From NCBI RefSeq assembly GCF_003994855.1, contig NZ_CP034142.1, positions 2,418,001 through 2,482,000 of the forward strand: a DNA stretch of 64,000 bases, given 5' to 3'. The position numbers were made by a program, and so were the translations under genes. The stretch comes from Marinobacter sp. NP-4(2019) (GTDB lineage: Bacteria > Pseudomonadota > Gammaproteobacteria > Pseudomonadales > Oleiphilaceae). Below the pieces are notes generated by a model, which saw only the letters and a program-made list of their open reading frames with translations, was not told where the DNA came from and did not search any database. This document shows positions 56,754 through 64,000 of the stretch, one piece after another (positions within the stretch are counted from its first letter, which is position 1; each line of letters opens with the position of its first letter).

Positions 56754-59700
56754 TCAGACACGGGTCTTTTCCCACTGGCGGTCCAGCCGTTTGACAGACA
56801 CCGGCATGACGGTGCCCAGTTGCTGGGCAAAGAAAGACACCCGAAATTCCTCCAGCATCCACCGATAGAGCACCAGTTCCGGATCCCGGACACCCTGGCG
56901 CTGCTGCTCTTCCTGTTTACTGGCGTAGCGTGACCAGAGCGGCTCAATGGTATGGAGAAACTCCCGCTCACGCCCCATTTCCCGGGGCATTTTTTCGAAC
57001 CGGATGGCCGCCGCCTCGAAGTAGCGTCCAAACTGTTCCAGCCATTCGGTGGGCGTGGCCACCAAAAAGCCCGGGTAGACGAGATGCTGAAGCTGGAACT
57101 TCAAGTCGGCCATACTATTGGCCTGTGCCAGGCTGATCTTGCCCTTGAGTTGCTTGGCCACCGCATGGTAGCCCTTCATCGCCTGATGGAGACGTTCATC
57201 CGCCTGTTCCAGGGCCGGTATGAAATCCCCGCGCCCGCCGTCGAAAATGACCTCGAACTGTTGCCGGTCACGGGGCAGGACGTCCGACAGAAAGTGCTCC
57301 ATGGCGGTCGCCACCAGCAGGTCGTCCAGCAAGACCCGGGCTTGCCCGACAGGGGCGAACATGAGCGCTGACGCCTTAAAATGGGGCAGCTTGCGCTCCA
57401 GGTCATCCAGCGTGTTTCCGAAACGGTTGAGCAACAGTCTCGCGACCGCCTTTCGAGTGGCGTCCTCCGCCGTCAGCGGGTCCAGGTAGCGAGCCTGCTT
57501 TACGGCTTTACCGAGGTCTTCCAACGCCGGATACACGGTCACCTGCATACCGCCTTTTTCAGTCTGGACCGATTCAGGGAGCACCCCGAAGTCCCAGTCG
57601 ACATACTCCTGCTCCTGCCGGGCATCGTCAGGTGCCTGGGCAGCGGAGGCAAGGGCCGCTTCGGCCTTGCCTTCAAGCTGATCCTGCAGTACCGAAGTCT
57701 CCCGTCCTTCGGCCATCACCTTGCCGCCATCCCCCAGCACCCGAACATTCATCCGCAGGTGCCGGGGCAGTTCGTCTTCGGGCCAGGCTTCCGGATCTAT
57801 CCGCACCCCGGTCATGCGACGTAACTGCTCTCCGAGCTGAATCGCCAGGGGTTGATTGGACGGCTGCATATTCTCAAGGGCGGCATCGACAAAATCCGGC
57901 ACCGGCACAAAATTCCTGCGCAGGGCCTTGGGAAGCCCCTTGACCAGGGCAATGCATTTTTCCCGCAGTAATCCCGGCACCAGCCATTCCAACCTGCGTG
58001 AGGGAATCTGCTTGAGAGCCATCAGAGGAACCTGAAGGGTGACGCCGTCCCGTTCACTGGTGGGCTCGAATTCGTAACTCAGGGGGTACTGTACGCCCTC
58101 CCACTCCAGGTAATCCGGGTATAGCGAGTCGGCTTGTTCATCCACTGGCCGCTGCAGAATGTCCTGCTCGGTCAGTTCCATGTTCTTCAGCTCATCGGCG
58201 CTGAGACCTTTCCACCAGGTTTCAAAATGGCGACCGCTGACGATGTCCTCCGGCAGACGCTGATCGTAGAACGCGACCAGGGCTTCGTCGTCCACCAGCA
58301 GGTCCCGACGCCGGGTTTTCTTCTCCAGGTTCTCAACCGTATCCAGCAACGCCCGGTTACGCTCGATGAACGGGGCCCGGGAACGGTAATCGCCTTCCAC
58401 CAGCGCCCGCCGGATAAACAGCTCCCGACACTCCTTCGGGTCCACTTTGCTGTAGGGAATGCGCCGGCGGGGCACCACATCCAGGCCATACAGGGTGACC
58501 TTCTCGTAGCCCATGACCTGTGCGCGCTTTTGCTCCCAGTGGGGCTCGAAATAATGGTGCTTCACAACATGCCCGGCCAGCGGCTCGATCCATTCCGGCT
58601 GGATAGCCGCCACCATGCGGGCAAACACCCGGCTGGTTTCGACGATTTCCGCCGCCACAATCCACTTGGGCGCACTTTTCGATACCTTCGAGCCGGGAAA
58701 GATTGTGACCTTGCGGTTGCGGGTGGCCAGGTACTCCCGCTTCTCCACCTTGACCGCGACCTGCCCCAGTAAGCCTGCCAATATGGCTTTGTGCAGCGAA
58801 TCATAAGAAGCAGGCTCGGTGTTGAACGCCAGTTTCTGTTCACGGCAGATCAGGGTGAGCTGTCGGTGGATATCCCGCCATTCCCGCATGCGCATCCAGG
58901 ACAGGAAGGTTTTCTGGCAGACTTTCTTGAGCTGATTCTGGGACAATTCCTGCCGCTGTTCCTCGTAGAAATTCCAGAGATTCAGCAGGCTGGCAAAATC
59001 CGACTCCTTGTCGTTAAACGGTGCATGGGCCTGATCCGCCGCCTGCTGCTTTTCCTGGGGTCGCTCCCGCGGATCCTGAATACTCAGGCCGGCGATGATC
59101 ACCAGCGTTTCCGCCAGGCTGCCCTGCTCCGCAGCGGTGACCAGCATCCGCGCCAGTCGTGGGTCCAGTGGCAAGCGTGACATGGTGCGACCAAGGCGGG
59201 TGACCCGCCGTTTGTCATCGACTGCGCCCAGTTCTTCCAGCAGTTTGTAGCCGTCATTGATCAACCGGCGGTCCGGCGCTTCGAGGAACGGGAAATGGCG
59301 AATTTCCCCGAGTCCGGAAGTGGCCATCTGCAGAATGACCGAGGCCAGGTTGGTCCGGAGAATTTCAGGATCGGTGTATTCCGGGCGATTGATAAAATCC
59401 GTCTCGTCATACAGCCGAAAACAAATGCCCGGCGCCACCCGGCCACAGCGCCCTGCCCGCTGATTGGCGCTGGCCTGGGAGATGGCTTCAATTGGCAGGC
59501 GCTGGATCTTGGAGCGCACGCTGTAGCGGCTGATGCGTGCCACCCCGGTATCAATAACATAGCGGATACCGGGCACGGTCAGCGACGTTTCCGCCACGTT
59601 GGTGGACAACACAATCCGCCGCCCCCGGTGGCCCTGGAATACCCGGTTCTGTTCCTGGTTACTGAGACGGGAGTACAGCGGCAGCACCTCGGTGTGTTTG

Positions 59701-60698
59701 AGGTCCACATGGCGCAGCACCTTGCTCAGGTTGCGGATTTCGCGCTCACCCGGGAGGAACACCAGGACGTCTCCCGGGGGCTTCTTCTCCTGCCGTTCAT
59801 GCTGCTCGATTTCCTCCAGGGCGCTGATCACCCCATCGGTCCAGCTCTGGTCACGATCGTCCTCATCTCCGGTCAACGGGCGATACCGCACGTCCACCGG
59901 ATAGGTACGGCCACTGACCTCGATGACGGGCGCGTCCCCAAAGAAATGGCTGAAGCGCTCCACCTCGATGGTTGCCGAGGTGATGATGACTTTCAGGTCG
60001 GGACGCTTGGGCAGCAGCTGGCGCAGATACCCCAGCAGGAAATCGATGTTGAGGCTGCGTTCATGGGCCTCATCGATAATCAGGGTGTCGTAACGATCAA
60101 GGAAGCGGTCGTGCTGGATTTCCGCCAGCAGGATGCCATCGGTCATCACCTTGACGCGGGACTGCTCGGAGGTGTTATCGGTAAAACGAACCTGATACCC
60201 CACCTGCTGACCGGTCTGTTCCCCCAGTTCCTCGGCAATGCGCGCGGCCACACTGCGTGCAGCAATTCGCCGCGGCTGGGTATGACCAATCAACCCACGG
60301 ATGCCCCGGCCGCTGTTGAGGCAGATCTTGGGAATCTGGGTGGTTTTACCGGAGCCGGTTTCGCCGGCAATGATCACCACCTGGTGTTTATCAATCGCCT
60401 CACAGATGTCGTCCACCCGGTCGGACACCGGCAGGTCCGGCGGAAAAGTCGCGGGTTTGTGCAGCGCCTGGCGTTGTTGCACCCGTGCCAGACCACGATC
60501 AAGCCAGCCCGCCATTTTTTCCAGGTCTTTCGGCCCCGGCTTGCCCTTCTTCCGCGCCAGCAGCTTGTGGATACGAGCAGCTTCCTGCTGGTTGCAGGCA
60601 TCCAGTTGCTCCATGATCGCTTTAACGGCCGCTTTGTTGTCGGGCGTGGAGGCGTTATCCGGTGTGGCAGATGATGATTGCGACGGGGTCCGGGACAT
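56754..60698 (-). CDS. hrpA: ATP-dependent RNA helicase HrpA
   Basis: Large DEAH-box helicase of 1314 residues, normal for the family. It has been linked to mRNA processing and rescue of collided ribosomes in E. coli. Walker A is GETGSGKTTQIPK (about 112-124), the DEAH box is IIDEAHERSLN (about 207-217), and SAT (240-242) and QRAGRCGRVAPG (motif VI) are present. The C-terminal DUF3418 region (about 700-1314) is intact. It is followed by the convergent-free gap before the KAS III-like gene and starts 157 bp after fadD. Confidence 0.97.
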   Translation of the reverse strand: MSRTPSQSSSATPDNASTPDNKAAVKAIMEQLDACNQQEAARIHKLLARKKGKPGPKDLEKMAGWLDRGLARVQQRQALHKPATFPPDLPVSDRVDDICEAIDKHQVVIIAGETGSGKTTQIPKICLNSGRGIRGLIGHTQPRRIAARSVAARIAEELGEQTGQQVGYQVRFTDNTSEQSRVKVMTDGILLAEIQHDRFLDRYDTLIIDEAHERSLNIDFLLGYLRQLLPKRPDLKVIITSATIEVERFSHFFGDAPVIEVSGRTYPVDVRYRPLTGDEDDRDQSWTDGVISALEEIEQHERQEKKPPGDVLVFLPGEREIRNLSKVLRHVDLKHTEVLPLYSRLSNQEQNRVFQGHRGRRIVLSTNVAETSLTVPGIRYVIDTGVARISRYSVRSKIQRLPIEAISQASANQRAGRCGRVAPGICFRLYDETDFINRPEYTDPEILRTNLASVILQMATSGLGEIRHFPFLEAPDRRLINDGYKLLEELGAVDDKRRVTRLGRTMSRLPLDPRLARMLVTAAEQGSLAETLVIIAGLSIQDPRERPQEKQQAADQAHAPFNDKESDFASLLNLWNFYEEQRQELSQNQLKKVCQKTFLSWMRMREWRDIHRQLTLICREQKLAFNTEPASYDSLHKAILAGLLGQVAVKVEKREYLATRNRKVTIFPGSKVSKSAPKWIVAAEIVETSRVFARMVAAIQPEWIEPLAGHVVKHHYFEPHWEQKRAQVMGYEKVTLYGLDVVPRRRIPYSKVDPKECRELFIRRALVEGDYRSRAPFIERNRALLDTVENLEKKTRRRDLLVDDEALVAFYDQRLPEDIVSGRHFETWWKGLSADELKNMELTEQDILQRPVDEQADSLYPDYLEWEGVQYPLSYEFEPTSERDGVTLQVPLMALKQIPSRRLEWLVPGLLREKCIALVKGLPKALRRNFVPVPDFVDAALENMQPSNQPLAIQLGEQLRRMTGVRIDPEAWPEDELPRHLRMNVRVLGDGGKVMAEGRETSVLQDQLEGKAEAALASAAQAPDDARQEQEYVDWDFGVLPESVQTEKGGMQVTVYPALEDLGKAVKQARYLDPLTAEDATRKAVARLLLNRFGNTLDDLERKLPHFKASALMFAPVGQARVLLDDLLVATAMEHFLSDVLPRDRQQFEVIFDGGRGDFIPALEQADERLHQAMKGYHAVAKQLKGKISLAQANSMADLKFQLQHLVYPGFLVATPTEWLEQFGRYFEAAAIRFEKMPREMGREREFLHTIEPLWSRYASKQEEQQRQGVRDPELVLYRWMLEEFRVSFFAQQLGTVMPVSVKRLDRQWEKTRV

Positions 60699-60774
60699 GA
60701 ACAGGATTCACCAGTATCGAAATAGATCAAAGGAAACTGGCGCCAGTCTAACGGGAACGGCCAGCCTGTTAAAC

Positions 60775-60801
60775 GAAAAAACCCCGCAAAAGCGGGGTTT
60801 C
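60775..60801 (-). terminator. Intrinsic terminator of fadD
   Basis: On the minus strand AACCCCGC-TTTT-GCGGGGTT is followed by a T run. It sits 55 bp beyond the fadD stop and separates fadD from hrpA. Confidence 0.85.
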
Positions 60802-60855
60802 GTGAACCGTAGAGCCTGCAAGCACAGGCTTTGAGTCAGTATTGCTGCTGACTTT

Positions 60856-62529
60856 TTAGGCGTTCGCTTCGTCACGAAGCTCGCGACGCAGGATCTTGCC
60901 CACGTTAGTCTTGGGCAGCTCATCCCGGAACTCGAAGTTTTTCGGTACCTTGTAGGCGGTCAGGCGCTCGCGGCAGAACTCTTTAAGTTCGTTTTCCGAG
61001 ACACCCTCGGCGGTCGCCACCAGGTAGACCTTGACGGCCTCACCACTCTTGGCGTCCGGAACACCAACGGCCGCACACTCAACGACCTTCGGATGGCTGC
61101 TTACCACGTCCTCGATCTCGTTCGGGAAGACGTTGAAACCGGATACGATGATCATATCCTTCTTGCGATCCACGATGCGGATGTAGCCGTCTTCCTGAAT
61201 CAGAGCAATATCCCCGGTCTTGAGGTAGCCGTCCTCGGTGAAGGATTTCTGGGTGTCTTCCGGACGCTGCCAGTAGCCACGCATAACCTGCGGGCCCTTG
61301 ACGCACAGTTCACCCGGCTCCCCCAACGGGGTCTCGTTGCCTTCCTCGTCGATGGTCTTGATCTTCGTAGAGGGAATCGGCAGGCCAATCGTACCCAGTT
61401 GGATAGCACTGTGAGGGTTGAACGTCACCACCGGTGAGGTCTCGGTCATGCCGTAGCCTTCGCTGATTTCACAACCGGTGACACGCTGCCACATCTTGGC
61501 GGTGTCGCTGGTCAGCGCCATACCACCGGAAGAAGTCAGCTTCAGCCCGCTGAAGTCCAGGGCCTTGAAATCGTCGTTGTTGCACAGCGCCACGAACAGG
61601 GTATTCAGGCCCAGGAACGCAGTGAACTTGTGATTTTTCAGCTCCTTCACGAAGCCCGGAATGTCGCGGGGGTTTGGAATCAGCACGTTGTGGGCGCCGG
61701 CCTCCAGCATGATTCCGCAGTTCAGGGTAAAGGAATAGATGTGATACAGGGGCAGCGGTGCAATAACCACTTCCTGACCTTCCACCACGATGTCTTCCAT
61801 CATCGGGCGGGTTTGCAACAGGTTGGCCACCAGGTTGCCGTGGGTCAGCATCGCCCCCTTGGCCACACCCGTGGTGCCACCGGTGTACTGCAATACAGCG
61901 ATGTCTTCCTGCTTGCATTCTACCGGAGTAAACTTCTCCCGCGCGCCAGCACTCAGCACCGCAGGCAGCTTGTGCGCCTGTGGCAGATTGAACGGCGGCA
62001 CCATCTTCTTGACGTGCTTGATCACCGCATTCATCAACGTGCGCTTGATCGGCGAGTGCATGTCGGCAATCTCAGTCACAATGACGTGCTCGATGCCGGT
62101 CTGAGGCAATACCTTTTCGGCGTTTTCCGCCATATTGGCAAGAACCACCAGGGCCTTGGCACCGGAATCGTTGAACTGGTGCTCCATTTCCCGTGTGGTG
62201 TACAGCGGGTTGGTATTCACAACAATCAGACCGGCACGCATGGCGCCGAACACCACGACCGGATACTGACTGACGTTGGGCATTTGTACGGCGATACGAT
62301 CACCGGGCTTGAGATCGGTCTTGTTCTGCAGCCAAGCTGCGAAGTTACGGCTCTGGGTATCGAGATCACGATAGGTCAGAGTGGCGCCAACAGCACTGAA
62401 TGCGGGCCGATCAGCGTATTTCTTTACGGCCTGCTCAAATACATCCACCATGCTTTTGTATTTGCTCAAGTCTACCTCACGGGGTACACCAGCGGGGTAT
62501 TTGTCCTGATAGAACTGCTCGAAATCCAT
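60856..62529 (-). CDS. fadD: Long-chain-fatty-acid-CoA ligase
   Basis: Activates fatty acids to acyl-CoA for beta-oxidation or lipid synthesis. It has 557 residues from the ATG giving MDFEQFYQDKYPAG, which has AGGAG six bases upstream; an ATG two codons earlier lies too close. The AMP-binding signature YTGGTTGVAKGAML, the YGMTETSP motif and the C-terminal hinge GYLKTGDIAL and RKKDMIIVSGFNVFPNEIED are intact, with the catalytic Lys near the end (TNVGKILRREL). It is divergent from maoC. The 187-bp gap holds a near-palindrome at 62665-62682. Confidence 0.94.
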   Translation of the reverse strand: MDFEQFYQDKYPAGVPREVDLSKYKSMVDVFEQAVKKYADRPAFSAVGATLTYRDLDTQSRNFAAWLQNKTDLKPGDRIAVQMPNVSQYPVVVFGAMRAGLIVVNTNPLYTTREMEHQFNDSGAKALVVLANMAENAEKVLPQTGIEHVIVTEIADMHSPIKRTLMNAVIKHVKKMVPPFNLPQAHKLPAVLSAGAREKFTPVECKQEDIAVLQYTGGTTGVAKGAMLTHGNLVANLLQTRPMMEDIVVEGQEVVIAPLPLYHIYSFTLNCGIMLEAGAHNVLIPNPRDIPGFVKELKNHKFTAFLGLNTLFVALCNNDDFKALDFSGLKLTSSGGMALTSDTAKMWQRVTGCEISEGYGMTETSPVVTFNPHSAIQLGTIGLPIPSTKIKTIDEEGNETPLGEPGELCVKGPQVMRGYWQRPEDTQKSFTEDGYLKTGDIALIQEDGYIRIVDRKKDMIIVSGFNVFPNEIEDVVSSHPKVVECAAVGVPDAKSGEAVKVYLVATAEGVSENELKEFCRERLTAYKVPKNFEFRDELPKTNVGKILRRELRDEANA

Positions 62530-62664
62530 CACCATCTCCTGTTTGGCGCTTGTGTTTATAATGATTTACCAGTGTCGTTGCGATCAAAAAATCAACCCGA
62601 CAAAAGTATCAGCCGAAAAATGAGGGTGAGAGAATAGCAGTTTTGTAAACGATGAGGTAGCTTT

Positions 62665-62682
62665 CAGAGCACACGTGTTCTG
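62665..62682. promoter_or_regulatory. Near-palindrome in the fadD-maoC intergenic region
   Basis: CAGAGCACACGTGTTCTG matches its reverse complement at 14 of 18 positions and lies between the divergent fadD and maoC starts. It may be an operator for a fatty-acid regulator; it does not closely match the FadR or PsrA motifs as I know them. Confidence 0.25.
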
Positions 62683-62716
62683 ACTCTTTCAAATCGCTAA
62701 ATCTGTGGAGCAAACC

Positions 62717-63202
62717 ATGAGCGAAACACCCGATACCCTTGAAAACTTCACCTACGACGAACTCAAGGAAGGTGACTCTGCCACCTTCAGCCGCACACTG
62801 ACCGAAGACGAACTGGTGTTGTTCGCGGCGGTATCCGGTGACGTAAACCCGGTACATCTGGACTCCGAGTTCGCCGCCGAATCCATGTTCAAGGAGCGCA
62901 TTGCCCACGGCATGTGGAGCGGCTCCCTGATCTCCGCCGCGCTGGCAACCGTGATGCCCGGGCCAGGGACGATATATCTGGAACAGAGCCTGTCCTTCAA
63001 GCGGCCGGTCAAGCTGGACGATACCCTGACGGTCAGACTGACAGTGCTGAAAAAAGAGCCCAAGAACCGGGTCGTTTTTGACTGCGACGTTCGCAACCAG
63101 AGGGATGAAAAGGTGGTCAGTGGTGAGGCAAAGGTGATTGCTCCAACCAGCAAGGTCTCGCTGAAGAAGCCCCGTATGCCGAACATTATCATCGAGCACT
63201 GA
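62717..63202 (+). CDS. MaoC-like (R)-specific enoyl-CoA hydratase
   Basis: 161-residue hotdog hydratase. The catalytic motif is in SGDVNPVHLD (Asp42 and His47), followed by ERIAHGMWSGSLISA, the classic MaoC hydratase-2 pattern. The ATG at 62717 follows GGAG by six bases; the GTG four codons earlier is rejected. It hydrates trans-2-enoyl-CoA to (R)-3-hydroxyacyl-CoA, as in PhaJ, and so links beta-oxidation to other uses of hydroxyacyl groups. Divergence from fadD fits a fatty-acid setting. Confidence 0.9.
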   Translation: MSETPDTLENFTYDELKEGDSATFSRTLTEDELVLFAAVSGDVNPVHLDSEFAAESMFKERIAHGMWSGSLISAALATVMPGPGTIYLEQSLSFKRPVKLDDTLTVRLTVLKKEPKNRVVFDCDVRNQRDEKVVSGEAKVIAPTSKVSLKKPRMPNIIIEH

Positions 63203-64000
63203 CTACCCCGGCAGGAAATCGATCGGAAACTTTACCTTGCGGGCCGCCACATCGTCGGCCCCGAAGTTAAACAGCTGCACCCGCATGGCTATCCGACGCT
63301 CAAGTTCCGGGTTATCCAGCTCGGAATTGACCACTTCACACCGAGAGACCGAGCCATCCGGCTCGATCACCAGCTCCAGCAACACCTTTCCCTCCAGGGT
63401 GGGATCCTGCCTCAGTTCGCGACGGTACAGGGAATAAAGCGCTGTTTTCTGGGCATCAAACACCTTGCGGATGTTGCTCATCCCGCGTTCCGCAGGTCCG
63501 GGCTCCGGTTTCGCAACCGCTTCGAACGCTGGCTCTCGGTCCACTTTTACCTCGCGCACCTGGTGGCCCGCCACATCCACCCGTTTTTTCGGACTGCGCC
63601 CGCTTTTAACCCCGCCACTGCCTTGCAGGACATCACCAGCATCAGCGTTCACGCGTTGCCCCTCCGCAACCTTGTCAGAGACGTTGGCAACCAGCCTCCG
63701 GTCGGGTTCCGGTTCGGGTGACCGAAGTGCGGCCAACTGGCCCTTCATGGCCAACAGCCCTGAACGGGATGCCTTTTCCCTGGCCTGGTCAACGGTTTGC
63801 CGGTCGGGTTCCGGCATTGAATCAGACACCGACTGCCGGTAAACCGTTTTCTGCTGTTCGTCGTCAGGATCGTCTGCTGCTTTCGGCTCAGGTTCTGGCT
63901 CCGGTTCCGGATCAGGGGCCTCAACGGGCGCCGGCAACTCCCGCGGTTCAATCAGTTTAGCCAGTCGTGGCGACACCTCTTCATTCTGGCGGTGCTCTGG
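63203..64000 (-). CDS. TonB/AgmX-type energy-transducer protein, 5' end cut by window
   Basis: Only the C-terminal 265 residues are seen; the frame stays open to the right edge. An in-frame GTG at 63976 is not a likely start. The visible part begins with a Pro/Glu-rich linker (PEPEPEPEPK), contains two basic segments, and ends in a TonB-like C-terminal domain (GKVLLELVIEPDGSVSRCEV, then FGADDVAARKVKFPIDFLPG), as in AgmX/PglI C-terminal domain proteins. The N-terminal membrane anchor would lie beyond 64000. The stop abuts the maoC stop. Confidence 0.8.
   Translation of the reverse strand, partial: PEHRQNEEVSPRLAKLIEPRELPAPVEAPDPEPEPEPEPKAADDPDDEQQKTVYRQSVSDSMPEPDRQTVDQAREKASRSGLLAMKGQLAALRSPEPEPDRRLVANVSDKVAEGQRVNADAGDVLQGSGGVKSGRSPKKRVDVAGHQVREVKVDREPAFEAVAKPEPGPAERGMSNIRKVFDAQKTALYSLYRRELRQDPTLEGKVLLELVIEPDGSVSRCEVVNSELDNPELERRIAMRVQLFNFGADDVAARKVKFPIDFLPG

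Noticed and set aside
59295..60674. 459-codon open frame antisense to hrpA
   Set aside because: No family features; hrpA is intact on the other strand.
61630..62637. 335-codon open frame antisense to fadD
   Set aside because: Low-information sequence opposite a clear fadD.

Overview
The window is a GC-rich, gene-dense piece of a gammaproteobacterial chromosome, most like Marinobacter or a close marine relative of Pseudomonas. The reasons are the gene order lolA-ftsK and fimV-truA-trpF-accD-folC-dedD-cvpA-purF-metZ, the convergent cysH/cysB pair, thrH, PilZ/PilU/FimV twitching genes, GTAG-type REP hairpins and an aerobic fatty-acid gene set. This placement rests on gene content and family recognition, not on a database search. 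No tRNA, rRNA, prophage, complete insertion sequence or CRISPR array was seen.

Layout. (1) 1-24450: an almost unbroken minus-strand block. In transcription order it is leuC-leuD-leuB-asd, then (after a terminator) fimV, then (after another) truA-trpF-trpB-trpA-accD-folC-dedD-cvpA-purF-metZ-ftsK-lolA-rarA-serS-cobA (partial). It covers leucine, aspartate-family, tryptophan, folate, purine, methionine and malonyl-CoA synthesis, plus division, lipoprotein export and pilus biogenesis. (2) 24451-26906: a 186-bp inverted-repeat element lies between leuC and a divergent LysR gene; pilU follows. (3) 26914-37922, minus strand: MFS transporter, aroC, prmB, an overlapping lipid-type trio (patatin, DUF4892, alpha/beta hydrolase), pilZ, holB, and a TgpA-like transglutaminase with a DUF58 partner. 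(4) 38158-40558: three exported proteins of unknown function, one of the DUF6160 type. (5) 40753-47754: pabB, thrH, cysH, cysB and a large MalT-like LuxR regulator. (6) 47755-48008: a gap with a CRP-type palindrome, a -10 box, several hairpins and an intrinsic terminator, read here as a candidate small RNA. (7) 48009-64000: dinG-gspB-gspA, a DUF3336 patatin with mlaA, a hotdog thioesterase, a FabH-like synthase, hrpA, fadD, a MaoC hydratase and a partial TonB/AgmX-type protein.

Themes. Lipid handling recurs (two patatins, mlaA, KAS III-like enzyme, thioesterase, fadD, maoC, accD), as do type IV pili and type II secretion (fimV, pilU, pilZ, gspA, gspB). The points most worth a second look are a one-base frameshift in a G6 tract of rarA, the 186-bp element upstream of leuC, the possible CRP-linked sRNA, the exported-protein cluster with DUF6160, the coupling of dinG to secretion genes, and the joining of holB to a transglutaminase gene. 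Most of the rest is ordinary core genome.
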